64,000 nt of DNA from Sphagnum magellanicum (GCA_021904315.1 CM038908.1:18496501-18560500); one strand, 5' to 3'. Numbered from the stretch's first letter, positions 23,301-36,700 are shown. Notes: generated from the sequence alone by a model not told the origin. Numbers and translations: made by a program.

Positions 23301-26300
23301 GTAATGTATATATGATACCAAAAAAATATTTTAAATGATTATAACCAATTTGAGCTATGCATTGCTATACACTATCAATGACGATCAACTATTTTTATTT
23401 TTTCTTATGGTTTTCAATAATTTATCATTATTTATGTCAATGTCAAATTTAATTTAAGTTAATATCATTTCATGGACATGAAAAGATGCATGTAAAGTTT
23501 TTTTTTCATCTCCATGTTGGTGGATAGGGAAATATTGAGATAGTTATAAAATGGAGGTATTTATTGAGAAAGGTTGGAAATAATAATTATTAAGAAAGTT
23601 AATAGGGAAAGGAAGTAGTTATTGAGAAAGAAATGAAATAGTTAGGCTTAAAAATGAAGCACTTGTTTCCAAAATTGTCTTTGGAATGGTCCATGAACCA
23701 CCTTAAGAAAGGTTCCAAAAAATCCCCCATATACTAATTCCAATTATTCATCACTAGAATTTGTTTATTGTTTAACCTTGTCTTAAAATGATTCAAATGA
23801 TTTGAAAATGACCTACTTACATGAACAATATTGTATAAAATGAAGTAATGGTGTTTATTTGTTTATTTTTCTAAGTCATTTGAAGTAACCTACTTCCTTT
23901 CACCTACCCATTTTTTTGGATATGAAAAGGTTTTATGCAATAATTCACCTTCTCTTAAGCAACATGCATTTCATTGAAACATGAATGATGTTTGACCATT
24001 TTATTTTATTTATAAAAACAATTGCATTATGAAACAATAAACACTTTATGATAAACAACAAGTTTTGATAAGAAATCCTTTAAAGAATCATGTAAGCAAT
24101 TCTTGAATGTCCTTATCAAATATGAATGAAAGAATTATATGTAAAAAATGCTTCACCTTGTAACATTTAATAGAAATTTTTTAACTGATATTTTTTCAAG
24201 CAAGGTTTGGTAGCAAAATCTTTCAAAATAATATTTAAATAAAATCTAATTTCATCCACTAACATTTGACAACAATCCTTTAATCTTCACTAGAAGCAAA
24301 GTTTGACTTTAAATCCTTCAAAAAATCCTTTGAAAAATTATTGGCTTTACTTAAAACAATCGCAAACAGGTTGGAAATGAATTAATGAAATTAATGAACA
24401 TGTTCCATACATGCTTAATCACCATGTTTGGATAAGTGAAGTCTATATATTAAAATTCTTATTGTATTTTATTAGAAACCTACCAATACTAGGTGTTAAT
24501 CACCCAAATTTAAAGTTAATTGTATAATACCATAATCAATGCAATAAAAATATGGCTAATTTGATGCTCAAATCATAGATTTGATTATTATGATTTTGTT
24601 GAAAACTAAAGTGGTTTTACATCTTGATGGTTTCCTTAGATGGTTGTAGATGAAGTCACCAACTTCCATGTTCAGTTTCAAATCCACATAATGTTTGATC
24701 CTCAAATTATCTTATAATAAGTACATGATATCTTTTGTGACAACATTTCATGTAATGCCTATAACATGAAAGCAACTTTCAAGACTAGCGGTAAAAGAAT
24801 TCGTGACATTTATTGCATATGGCACCCACTTCACAAGTTTATAATTCATACATGTGAAATTCAAGTATTCAAAGGAATCAAATGTTTTTGATGAATAAAA
24901 CTAAAATTCAAAAATGGCTAGTTCAATGCAATAAAGATTATTACATGTGTACTACATGTGTACACATGGATCATGTCCTTCCTCACAAATATAAGCTTCT
25001 ATTGATGTATTGATTTTATGTTATGCATGTGAAGAAAAATATTCATGAAAATGTGGTGCATATAATTTAAATAATAATGACATTATTACAATGTGTTTGA
25101 ATAGGGAAGATGAATGAACAAGGTTTGATTTATGGATATTTCAAATTCCTTATGTTCTTAACTTGAATGGTTTTCACTTAATGGAAAAATTACATATGTA
25201 AAGTCTATGGTTGTCAATGTCCATTTTTCTAGGGACATCCTTAGAACTAAAAGGATGACAAAATAAGGTGTCCTTGGTAATTTTAAGTTTTAGGTAAGGA
25301 CTTTTTACTTTGGGTTTAAGATCAACTATGTCAAAGACAACCAAAAGGGAGGGATGCGAAAAATGACAATGCATTATTGGGGATGAAAGGGATGCTAAGA
25401 AAACAATGCAAGATGGTGAGGGGATGCAAAGGGACAATGAGGTTTGGCAACAATATGCTTGTGTTCAACCATTTCGGGGAAAAGAAGGAAAATAATGCAT
25501 GATATGTCAACAATGTTAAATTTATGTTGATGAGACAACAAGGGATGCTTGGGGATGCCAAGAAAAGTTGAAGGTGGTTTCATTGGTTACATTGGAACTT
25601 GTCATTTTATTGTGAATTCATCCATGGGGGATGTTAGGTCTTGAAGAGTACATGAAGAATATGGTGTGCATGTAATTGTTTTGTGGAAAACAACTATTTT
25701 TCGAATGAAACACAATGGGGATCATCGGGATGAAAATGAACATGTAATTTGGGGTGGTTTTAGAAATAACATAATACATATGGGTGGAAATGACAATTGC
25801 AATGCAAAATATGATGTAACATTAGCAAACATGCAATGCTAATAATGTTCAATTCCCATACTAATAGTGCAAGTTGGGCCATGCACCAATATATTAAAAA
25901 TAAACTATGGACAATTATCATTGTTACAATAAATGTTTATAATAATTGTTCCAATTTGGGAATATATATTAAAAATTTAACCAAAAAAATCATGGATGCT
26001 TTAATAAGGTCTACTTACTCCAAAGTATAAAAGGTCATAGAAAATTGATTAGTTTTGTTTTTCCATGTGTTATTTGGAGCAATCCCTTTACACCCATGTG
26101 CAGAACCAACATCCAACCATTGTTTTATTTTTGCTACATGTGTTAGTGTTCCTTTATTGATGGCATGGACGGGCATGTTCTAAATCTACTTCAACTTGTT
26201 AAAGTGTTGTTTGTATTAAACATTTTGATATTTGAGTAGTTTTTTCTTAACCACCTTTGAAAACCAAGATCCATAAGTTATAAGCTTTGGACATGACTTG

Positions 26301-28185
26301 GAGTATGGTTATGTGATATCTGTTTTAGCTTTGTATCAAATCATTTACAATTTCAAGTATGTGTAAATACATTTGTTCACCAACCACCTTGGTTGTGTTT
26401 GAATGCAAGCATATATTAAGTTTAGTGATTCATGTAACTTTAAACATGTTAATATGCAATTAAACTTTAGTCTTCTGTAATTACCTATTGTCTAGAAATA
26501 TCTAATGTGTCTTCTTTTGAATTATTTGGTTAAATGTGGAGGAAGGTAGTTATTAGATGAATGTTTATCACAACTTGTAAAGTTTTAGTCTTTTTATTTA
26601 ATACTAAATTGATACATGATATTGATATTTTATAATGTTAATGCTTTGCACAAATAGTAATTAGAGGTTTGAACAAAAGTGCATATTGAAGCCATTGTGG
26701 CAAAGTTCTTTGCAACAAAATTATTTTGTTGTTAATAGTCAACAACTATTATTTTGTGGCTGATAATCACAAAATATATATTTTTGAAAGCCTTTGACAT
26801 GGAGTATACTAGTGAAAAATTGTTGGCCAATGAAGAAATGGAAGAAAGGGGACTAGGAACGAGACACAATTAATTTGGACAAGATGAACAACAATTTTTC
26901 AAAAGAGATGCCATGTTGGGCTTCACATGCAAGAAAATGAACAAATTTTCCATGTAGGCATGTGTATTCCAATACAAAGTGAAAGACCTTGGAATGCTTT
27001 ATGTAATACTATAATTTAATTGGTTAATGGAAAGGTTCAAATATTGACATAATGACATAAATGTTCACTTATTTTTGCAAATTTGCATTACATTTCCTAA
27101 AGAAGAACAAACCTCAAATGTAGTTAAAATGGCTTTGGAATCAAAGATTTGCTTGTACATGATGAAACCTTGAAAATAAATAAAATGAAAGAATCTAATG
27201 AAAAATATTAAAAATATATTTAAGTAATGGAAGCCCTTCTAGCATTACTTTATGTCATTTCCTTAAAAGCAAATGAAGTTGCACCATTAATTGATACCAT
27301 TTGGTGAAGCTTTTAATTTTTATTATTTAATTAAAGACTAGCACTATTAATTAACATAGCCACTTTAAACTATGTTCATAATGAACACATTAGTAAACTT
27401 CCATAAAAAATATTATTTCCAAAACATACAAAGAGACTCACTAAAATGGGTCATCATTCAAAATACTCGAAATAAATAACCAATGTTTTTGTAAATTGTT
27501 GAAGATGGTTTGTGAGGTGGGAGGTTACTACTTACTACCATGGACTTTTTCAAAGACAAGTCACATGACTCCATGCGAAGTGCTAACAACAATACATGAT
27601 TTATGCAATTATATGATTTAAATTTGTAGTTTTTGTTCAATGCATTTGCTTGGTCGAACTTTCAAGTTTGCTTGCTAGTTGTAATGAAAGTTAACTTTAG
27701 AGAGTTTGAGTAATTATGCATTTCCTTTAATATTTGGTGGCTAACTTATTACATAACCCCTTGATATTAATTTTTTTTTTGAATTATGAGTTTTCAATAC
27801 ATTTTTTTGGTCATTACAAATTTCAACAACATGAACATAGAATTGGCCATTCAAATTGATGTATAATCATGTGTTGAAAGATTGTTTTTTAAACATCAAT
27901 CTTTGGATCTTCTTCCTTCCCTTTTTCATGATACAATACAAAGTGTCAATGTGAAATATTCACAAGAATTCGTCAAAATTTGTAATGAGACAGATCTTGT
28001 AAAACACATTTCCAAAAATGTTGTTCCAAAACATTCATTAAATTGTGATTATTTTATGTAGGATAAAAACTTCACCCAATTGTTAATATAAATAATAATT
28101 ACATTAAAATTATTTAAAGTTGTTATATTTAGATTAAGAAAGGTATTCTGAATAGTTGGGAAGGATATTGAATTTCCATATGTTG
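20336..28185. other. Long AT-rich intergenic stretch, no gene recognised
   Basis: Nearly 8 kb with stops in every frame and only short chance open frames (for example 22172-22429 plus, 25174-25583 minus, 27458-27640 minus). None resembles a family I know. Given that other parts of this half hold heavily decayed mobile-element coding sequence, some of this is probably the same kind of material beyond visual recognition. Confidence 0.5.
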
Positions 28186-28189
28186 GAAA

Positions 28190-28650
28190 AAAAACTATTC
28201 GAACCAAGCCTAAGTATGTTTTGAATGTAAACATTTCCAAAATTTTAATTGTATCGACCAAGAAGCCCTTTTAAATAAACTCAAAACTCTGCCTAGTCGA
28301 GCCAAATAGGTAAAAGCCTAGCTTAAAGCCGATATCATGACTAAATTGGGAAATAATCCTCAGTACATGGAAATCATAAATATGGGCACCTGTGGCATTA
28401 TCTTTTTTCCATTGCTAGCCAACATTAGTCTCCATGGGATGGAGACAGCTTTGAGGTAGTGGGCACTAAAAGCACACTTTAAAAAATTGATTCCAATACT
28501 GGTTAGATATGTCACAACTTTGTTGTACTTCACCAATCCAGGGAGGTCATAGAACATGCTTAGACATTCTTGGAGGAATGGTTAAAGTGCATGGGACTTT
28601 AATGTTTAAAAAACAAGCTTGTCATTGTAAGAGTAATTTATGGCTAGGTT
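28190..28650 (+). pseudogene. Fossil group II intron-type reverse transcriptase/maturase
   Basis: On the plus strand a decayed reverse transcriptase domain can be followed. Near 28190 it reads KPKYVLNVNISK (consensus KYVLEADIKG in group II intron proteins). After a frameshift it reads CIDQEALLNKLKTLPSRAK, a stop, then VKA, a stop, LKADIMTK, and MGTCGIIFFPLLANISLHG near 28378-28440. In intact proteins this last block is GTPQGG, I or V, SPLLANI-LHG. Then comes ILVRY near 28495 (consensus VRYADD, with the catalytic DD lost) and FLEEWLKCMGL near 28565-28600. About 150 codons in three frames with stops are visible, so it is dead. The LANI-LHG signature separates it from LINE and LTR polymerases. 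An open frame on the opposite strand at 28360-28557 is a shadow. Confidence 0.75.
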
Positions 28651-28864
28651 GGACAAATAACAAAAGGACAAAATAAATGAACTAAAATTCAATTGATAAT
28701 TTTTATTTGTTGAAAATGTATAAGCATTGTCTAACATCAATTGATGTTGTTAAGCATATAATAATAATGCCATGAACACATAATGACATGCTAAACATTG
28801 TAGTTTATTAGATTTAGAAATGACAAAATGGTTTGATTTCTAAAGTTGGATTAAGTATGAAAGC

Positions 28865-29100
28865 ATAGTTACCATGTCACATCATGCCATGTCAAATCAC
28901 AAATGACATGATGTGAGTCTAAGTCACATGTATTGGGTATTTCAAGAATATCAAACATATTCAAATATATAAGAAAATGATTTAAAATATTCCATGAATT
29001 TTAATGGTATATTCTTGAAATAACGATGTAAAATGATGTTGTGACATCACATCATGATATGACATGACAAATGACGTATAAACCTTGTGTCATGACCTTT
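28865..29100. repeat. Palindrome-rich, foldback-like stretch
   Basis: Blocks built on catgtcacatcat and acatgatgtga alternate in both orientations. The inner pair tatttcaagaatat and atattcttgaaata (28938 and 29011) forms an inverted repeat of about 75-bp separation. No coding potential; could be a small foldback element. Confidence 0.45.
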
Positions 29101-29899
29101 TTGACAACCATGTATGAAAATGATGTTGCAAGGGGTGCAAAATGCCCCCACCTAACGATGGAGTTTTGCCAATAATCAAACTTGCAAAACACACATTAAA
29201 CAATAATGCAATGGCATGGAACATGGTGCCACAATAGAGTTTCTAATGTGTTGATAGAAGTTGGTATTGCATATACATAACGTGTAAAAAATTAGAGAGT
29301 TAATGTAATATTTGTTTTCACAATAAATGAATATATTTTGAAATCTATTATTTTTTTGGGCTTCTAAGATAGTTTAAGAAGGTAGAAATGATTTTGGGGT
29401 GTGCAAATCAATGTGGTGTTTTTGGAATCCTACTTTAAATAAACTTTAAATCATTTTTGAATAAAAGTTTGTGTTTAACTAAAATCATATTTGCAATAAC
29501 TGGAGAGAAAAATATGGGACAATGATTATGTGCATTGATAGGTTATACAAACCTTTGGTTTTTTGTTTGTTTGTTTGGTTTATTTCGTTGCTTGCTTTAA
29601 AGGTGAGAAATTGTGAACATGAAAATGAAGAAAAACAATTCTTCATGGACATGGTGGTATATTTCAACCATCGTTTAAATTTATAAATCATGCATGCATA
29701 CCTTAATCAAATCAAGGATGGAAAAAAAACCAAAAAAAATAAAGAGTTTTTATGAGTACATTAAACTTGGAAACTTTATTCATTAGGGGTATGATGTAAA
29801 AGCAATAAAATAAAAAATAAAAATGGCAATAAAATGGACAATGAAGTGTTGTAAGCCCTAAAATTAAATGGTTCAATTAAATCATGCTAGACATAAGTA

Positions 29900-31640
29900 A
29901 GAAAAATGGTTTTGAATTGAATGTGAATTATGATTGATGGAAGGTTGAAATATAATCACATTTTGCAATTAAAAAAATTATAATTGTGAATTGAATTGAT
30001 TTATGATGAATTGAGAATCAAAGTAAAATCATGTTGTGTAACTCAAAATTAGTAACGCTCAAAATAATTATGAAATGTGGTGGATTGAATTGAATTGTAA
30101 CATGATATGGGATTGTACACATTAATTGGTCTCACACTTGTTGGATTCCCAATAAATGGTGGTTCAATCATCTGTCATTTCCTTCACATAGTTGGCACAT
30201 AACTTAACATCCACATTGCCAAACATTAATGATCTCATTTTCTTGCAATATGAACATGTTTTTTTTTTCAAAGGGACATCTTTATGTTAAGGGACCTTTC
30301 ACCTTCCAAACCATGATATTACTTTGAACTATTAAAAGTTCAATAAAAATTGTATTACCAAGGTAAGAGCAATGGTTTTGAATTGTGATTGATTAAAAAT
30401 TGAAATACAATTATGTTTTGTAATACAAAAATAATAATTGTGAGCTAGATTGATTTGTGATGAATTGAACATTGAAGTAGAATCATCTTGTGTAATCAAA
30501 AGAAGTAACATTCACATGATTATGAATTGTGATGAATTGGATTGAATTATAACATGAGATGGGATTGTACACATTAATGGGTGTCACAATTTAATAATTT
30601 GAATGCCAATAAACGGTGATTCAATCACCCATTATTTCCCTCACATACTTGGCATGTAGCATTCATGTTGCCAAACACTAGTGATTTCATTTTCTTGCAC
30701 ATATGAGCAAGTTTTTTTTTCAAAGGGACATCCTTATGTTGGGTGACCTTTCATCTTCTAAATCATGATATTACTTGGAACTATTAAAAGTTCAATAAAA
30801 AAAAAGATTATTCCCAAGACAAGAACAATGGTTTTGAAATGAAAGTGAATTATGATTGATTGAAAGTTGAAATATAATCTTGTTTTGTAATAAAAAAATA
30901 ACGATTACTACGAGTTGAATTGATTTGTGATGAGTTGAACATTGAAGTAGAATCATGTTGTGTAATCAAGAAAAGTAACGTTCAAATAATGATGAGTTGA
31001 GATGGATTGAATTGAATTTGTAACATGAGATGGGATTGTACACATTAATGGGTGTCACAACTTAGTTATTAAAATGCCAATAAATGGTGATTCAATCACA
31101 TAGTTGGCATGCAAACCAAACATCCATGTTGCCAAAACATTAATGATCTCATTTCCTATAACATGAACAAGTGTTTTGAAGTAGTATCCTTATGTTGTTA
31201 GGTGACCTTTCACCTTCTGAACCATGAGATTATTTTGAATTATTAAATGTTCAGTGGAAATTGGTTATTCCCAAATTAGTAAGAGCAATGGTTTTGAATT
31301 GAACATGAATTGTGATTGATTGAAAAGTTGAAATATAATCATGTTTTGTATCTAAAAATAACAAATTGTGAGTTGAATTGAACATTGAAGTGGACCCCAT
31401 GTATAATAAAAGAAAAGTAACGTTCAAATAAGTGTGAGTTGTGATGGATTGAAATTAATTTTTAATGTGAGATGAGATTGTACACATTAGTGGGTGGCAT
31501 AATTTAATTATTGGAATGCCAATAAATGAACAATAAATGATGTTTTTTCCTTTAGCACATTTTCCTTTAGCACCCTTTGTTAGGTGATTAGCTTTCACCT
31601 TCTAGGGCATGAGATTAACTTACACTATTAAAATTTCAAA
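29900..31640. repeat. Diverged tandem array, four copies of about 460 bp
   Basis: The landmark atggttttgaa recurs at 29906, 30372, 30828 and 31288, giving spacings of 466, 456 and 460 bp. Other landmarks recur in the same order in each unit: gggattgtacacatta (gagattgtacacatta in the last unit), aatgccaataaa, the gttggcat-like and atgttgccaaacat-like blocks (first three units only), gacctttcaccttc and ttaaaagttcaataaaa. Copies differ by many substitutions and small indels, so the array is old. I recognise no coding content. Confidence 0.85.
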
Positions 31641-33245
31641 GGAAATTACTTATTCTCAAAAAGGATTGTCACATTTCATTTTTCAACGATCATTTTGATT
31701 GTAACTTTAATTGGTTGATTTGAAAACATCGATTATGTTTTTTCATTTAAATTTTGCTATTAAATAATTCATTTTGTAACACCCACTATTGAATAGGTTT
31801 GATATTTAGGCATTGATGATTTGGAAAAAAAATGGAACATATTAAAAGGTTTGAAGGTACACTGATTAATTGAAGTAGAATAAACTTATTGCCCAACTAT
31901 ATGACTAAGCCAAATTAAGGGAAAAAAAAAAACCATTAGATGAAAAAAAAGAAAAAAAAAAGAAAAACATGAAAAGTGAACAAAAGGTATTGAAGAATGT
32001 TAGACCATTTAGGTTTAAATTGAATGAACATTTTTCATGAAGAAAAATTCATATGATAAAAATATTGGTGTTTGTTTGTTCGAGTCCTTTTGTATATATG
32101 TATTTACCTATATACCATAGTTTAGGGTTAGTTTCCACATGGTCAAAACGAATATATATAATAATAATAACTATATATATATAATGACAATGTTTCATCA
32201 AAATTGGTTTATGTAGGATGAATATTTTGGTGATTGTCATTATGATAATCCAAAATCATTATGAATTACAATTCATCATATATCAAACTTTCATTGGCAT
32301 TTTGCTTGACAAATTAAAAATGTATAAAAAATATTAATGGAACAAAATGACATATAATGAAATTTACAAAATTTTATTTTTTGAAAAGACAAAATTGATT
32401 ACAACAAAATTATTATGTCCACACAAAATAATTTAATCATTGTCATTGGTAGTGCAAAACAACACGAAACCCAAATTTGAAACTATTATTATTTCATGAT
32501 CTATTATGATATTGTCAAATGAAAGAATAAAATTATTTAGAACATAGTCTACCATATAAGTACGATGGTTTTCAACACCTTAACTTCATTTTTTCATGAT
32601 AATTAAATTCTCTATTTTAAAGACTATTTAATGAAAAAATGTTTTTTTTTTTTTTTTCATTTTACAAGGTTCAAAAAAATAATGGTGAACAATAACCAAC
32701 TTTCCCCTTTCATTATGATAATAAATTAAAGAAATCAGCAAGGGACAAAGCCATAGACAAGATTAAATTAATAATGAACTCTACTGATGAGATAACATGA
32801 TTCAAAATTGAAAAAAATGGGAATTTTGGGAAATTTTTCATAGTGTAAATTTCACTATTTTTTTTTTCTTTTATTTGGGTGGAAAAAATTGCCAAACTTG
32901 CAATATCACAAAATTGGAAAAAAATAGAATAAAATTCCTTGCAAGCAAGCAACATGGTTAAGTGATTTGATTGCAAAATGAATCAAAATTTTATAAATAA
33001 ATAAAAACAAATAGCAGCCTTTTAGTTAGGTCTTTGGCTAAAAAACAAAACTAGGGGGGAACTAACCAAGGGTTTACAACAATTAAGGTAGTAGGTTACA
33101 AAAGTGGGGATGAATAGATAGATAAATGGATGGATGGATGGGTGGATGATGAAATGGGATGAAGAAAGTCCCAATAAGTGACCTAACCAGCTTAAAGGTT
33201 AGCATGGTGGGCATAAAACTAATCACGGTTACTGTGTGCTCAAAC
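31641..33245. other. AT-rich sequence upstream of DCL1
   Basis: No gene recognised. Close to its end (33110-33145) is a short run of gatagata/atggatgg tetranucleotides. Promoter elements for DCL1 would be expected here or in the next 250 bp, but no TATA box stands out against the AT-rich background. Confidence 0.45.
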
Positions 33246-33488
33246 GAACGGATGTAAAACAACACGCAACAGATGTGAAACGGATGTCAAATAAACATGC
33301 AACGGATGTAAAACAATAATACTCAACGGACGTAAAACATTGAATGGATGTAAAAAGAACACTGAACGGATGTAAAGAAACTCTCAACGGATGTAAAACA
33401 ACTCTCCAACGGATGTAAAACAAGACTCAACGGACGTAAAACAATGAATGGATGTAAAGAAACACTCAACGGATGTAAAGCAACTCTC
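33246..33488 (+). repeat. Tandem array of start-stop repeats before DCL1
   Basis: About twelve copies of a unit close to CAACGGATGTAAAACAA, spaced roughly 17-22 bp, lie 260-500 bp upstream of the DCL1 start codon on the same strand. In eight copies ATG is directly followed by TAA (positions 33252, 33306, 33348, 33370, 33391, 33413, 33452 and 33473), and in one by TGA (33273). The remaining copies have ACG or ATGTCA instead. The order of unit variants is repeated once, so part of the array was itself duplicated. Whether it lies in the DCL1 transcript or in the promoter cannot be told from sequence alone. Confidence 0.85.
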
Positions 33489-33748
33489 ATCATCTTCGCC
33501 GACCGACCGGCGGTCGCCGCAGGTGGCTCGAAGGAGGAGGCGGGCGGAGAGGGAGGTGCGACGAGACACGAGGAAGAAGAGCTTTGCACAGACGCTCTTC
33601 AGCTCTCGCACGCACCCCTCCTCCTCCTTGTGCTCGCTCTCGCCTTCTCACGCAAGCCTGGATCTCCAGGCCTTGCCTTGTGCCTGTGTTGTTGTTGTTG
33701 TTGCTGCTGCTGCGGAGGAGGAGGAGGAGGAGGAGGAGGAGGAGCTAC
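33489..33748 (+). promoter_or_regulatory. Probable DCL1 5' leader
   Basis: Composition changes abruptly here from AT-rich to GC-rich with CTC/CTT-rich blocks and GTT, GCT and GGA trinucleotide runs (33690-33742), typical of plant 5' leaders. An ATG at 33584 is in frame with DCL1 but would add a 55-residue stretch dominated by consecutive Leu and Arg encoded by these runs. I therefore treat it as untranslated. An out-of-frame ATG at 33444 opens a 183-codon frame overlapping the start. Confidence 0.5.
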
Positions 33749-36700
33749 ATGGATTGGAGACGGCAACAAGAACAACAAACCCACAATAACAATAACGATA
33801 GAGGAGGAACTAGAAGGATGCGTCCTCTGGTGGACGAGCAGGGAGGAGGAGGTGCTGCTGTCGGTGGTCCTCGTCCTCCGGGAGGAGGAGGAGGAGGAGG
33901 AGGACAACAACAACAACAACAGCGAGCAGGAACTTTTGCTAGGACGCGAGCCAGTGATGAGGACGATGGCGGTTCCGAGCGCTGGAAGAGAGTGAAGGTA
34001 GACGGAAGAGAGTACGGGTTGCGTGGGAATTGGGAGTTGGATTTTTATAGGGATCGTGCTGCTTGGGAAGTTGGGAATTCGCAATTGGGAGAAGGGGGAG
34101 CGACGACGATGGCGTTGGGGATGATGGGTGGTGGTGGTGGGCAGGTGATGAGAGACGATTCAGCTGGACGGAGTCGAGAAGCTGAGAGGTTTAGTGGTGG
34201 AGTGGGGAGGGGACAAGAGTTGGAGAGGAGAGGAGGAGGAGGAGGAGGAGGTAGCAGGAGGATGCGGTCGCCCGAAGAAGTGGTGCTGCAACATGAGTCT
34301 GAGAGAGATGAGAGTAGCAGACGCAAGAGGTTGAAGCAAGAAGAAGGGCTGGGGAACGGCGGCAGTGGGAGAGGGAGAGAAATGGGATTTGCAAGTGAGA
34401 GAGACAGAGACAGAGAGAATGGACGTGATCTTCGCATGAGGGATTATGAGAGAAGAGGTCCTCATCTCGAAAGGGATGGATTCAGAGGAGGAGGAGGAGA
34501 AAGAACGGTTTTCAGGCCGCCTCCTCCTCGACTCAACAGAGAGGGAGACAGCAGAGAGAGAGGAGGAGGAGAGTTCCAAAGAGACCGATCGAAAATCAGG
34601 GAGAAAGACAGAGTAGGAGGAGGAGAGCCACGGAACGGGGAGCAGAAGAAGAAGATGGAGCAGCCAGCAGCAGCAGCAGCACCACCAGCCAAAGAGAGAA
34701 GGGGTGAGGAACAAGCTCGGAAGTACCAGCTGGAGGTTTTGGAACAAGCCAAGGTGAAGAACACCATTGCTTTTCTAGAGACAGGTGCAGGGAAGACTCT
34801 GATAGCAGTGCTGCTCATGAAGCACAAGTATGAAACCATGAGGCAACAGAATCAACGCATGCTGGCTGTTTTCCTTGTACCCAAGGTTCCCCTTGTTTAC
34901 CAGGTAAAAAAAAATTCTCTCTCTTCTCTTTCAAAGAAGAAGATCATCATCATTGTGAGTTCAACCCACCCATTCGACCGAATGCTGTCACATGACATCC
35001 ATGAAATTGTCACCCTTCAGATCCTTACTCTCATCATCCCACATTCAGCAGAGATGGAGAAGAGAATTCTTCTTGTACAGATAGATTGAAGAGAAGGTTT
35101 TTTTTTGCAGTTTGTTTTTCTGGGTTTGGGGTTTTTTGCTGATGGTTTCTCTCTTTTTTGGCCTCTCTCCTTTCGGGTTTGTGTGTGTGTGTGTGTGATT
35201 GTGACTGACTGACTATTTGCAATGTGGATGGCAGCAAGCGGAGGTGATTCGTGAAGGCACTGGATACCATGTTGGCCATTACTGCGGAGAAATGGGTCAA
35301 GATTTCTGGGATGCGAGAAGATGGCAACGGGAGTTTGATACGAAAGATGTGCGTAAAAGATGTTTCCCCATTTGAAAAGTCTGATCAAATGTTCAGGATC
35401 ACCATTATTGATCACTGTTTGCTGACATCCATTTCAGTTTTCTTATAAGTCTTACATTTGATGATGATGATGATGATGATCTTCTTCTTACAAGTCCCTT
35501 TTTGATGATGGGACTTGCTGAATCATCATCATCTTCCATGGCCCAAGCAGGAGAATCTGAAAAAGAACCAGGAATGCATGTGAGAAAGAGGAGGTGATGT
35601 TGTTGTTGTTGATGGGGGAGCATGTGTGCGTGTGTGCAGGTTCTGGTGATGACTGCGCAGATATTGTTGAACATTCTGCGGCATAGCATCATACGAATGG
35701 AGGCTATTCACTTACTGATTCTTGATGAGTGCCACCATGCAGTGAAGAAGCATCCGTATTCATTGGTCATGTCAGAATTCTACCACATCACAGCCAAGGA
35801 GAAACGACCGTGTGTCTTTGGCATGACTGCATCCCCTGTCAATCTCAAAGGTATGAAGGCAGGTTTTGAACTGTTTTTGAGGTGGTCCGATCACATCCAT
35901 CGAGTGTCAGTCAAAATGAAGAGCTCAATTTGTGAAGTTGAAAGTCTAGGAAGAAACAGTCTGCTGCTGTTTTTGTGGATTTTGGCAGCTGATTAGTGTT
36001 TTGAGGACAATATCGGGAATCACCAAGTTGACAATTGTGGTACTGGGCATCATATGAGCTGTGCAGGAGTATCGAATCAAGAAGATTGTGCAATCAAAAT
36101 TCGTAATCTGGAGAGCAAGCTGGACTCGATTGTGTGCACAATCAAGGATCGAAAGGAGCTGGAGAAGCATGTACCAATGCCCTCTGAGACGATGGTGGAG
36201 TATGATAAACCGGTACTGCTCTTCTCATTACGGGAGCAAGTGAAGCGGATGGAAGTAGCTGTGGAGGAAACTGCGAATTCAAGTCAAAAACGCAGCAAGT
36301 GGCGCTTCATGGGTGCTCGTGATGCTGGTTCGAAAGAAGAGTTGCGGCTGGTGTATGGTGTGTCTGAGAGGACCGAGAGTGATGGAGCAGCAAGCCTGGT
36401 CCAGAAGCTGAGGGCTATAATATATGCTCTTGATGAGCTTGGTCAGTGGTGTGCTTACAAGGTTAAGACATATCCCCTGTTGCCCTGGAGGACATAAGAG
36501 AGTTGTTGTGGTGTCCTGTTCATTGCAGGGACTTTGAGAATCTGGAAGTTGTCAACAAATTGTCCACAGTTTTTCCAGGATGGTTTTCTAGAGCTTTCAG
36601 AGTGTGAATGAACGGGATGATAGATCCTGGCACAAGACCCAACACATGATAGATGATGGATGGTGTCTAATTGTTTTTGTGTGGATTTGCAGGTGGCGCT

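Noticed and set aside
28360-28557. 65-codon minus-strand open frame
   Set aside because: Shadow of the plus-strand reverse transcriptase fossil, which matches conserved blocks in order.
33444-33995. 183-codon plus-strand open frame overlapping the DCL1 start
   Set aside because: Its Glu and Cys runs come from the same trinucleotide repeats as the DCL1 exon in another frame, and it has no recognisable domain. At most it would be an overlapping upstream open frame.
33599-34839. Several long minus-strand open frames opposite DCL1 exon 1
   Set aside because: Ser/Pro/Leu-rich shadows of the GGA/GAG-rich DCL1 N-terminal coding sequence.
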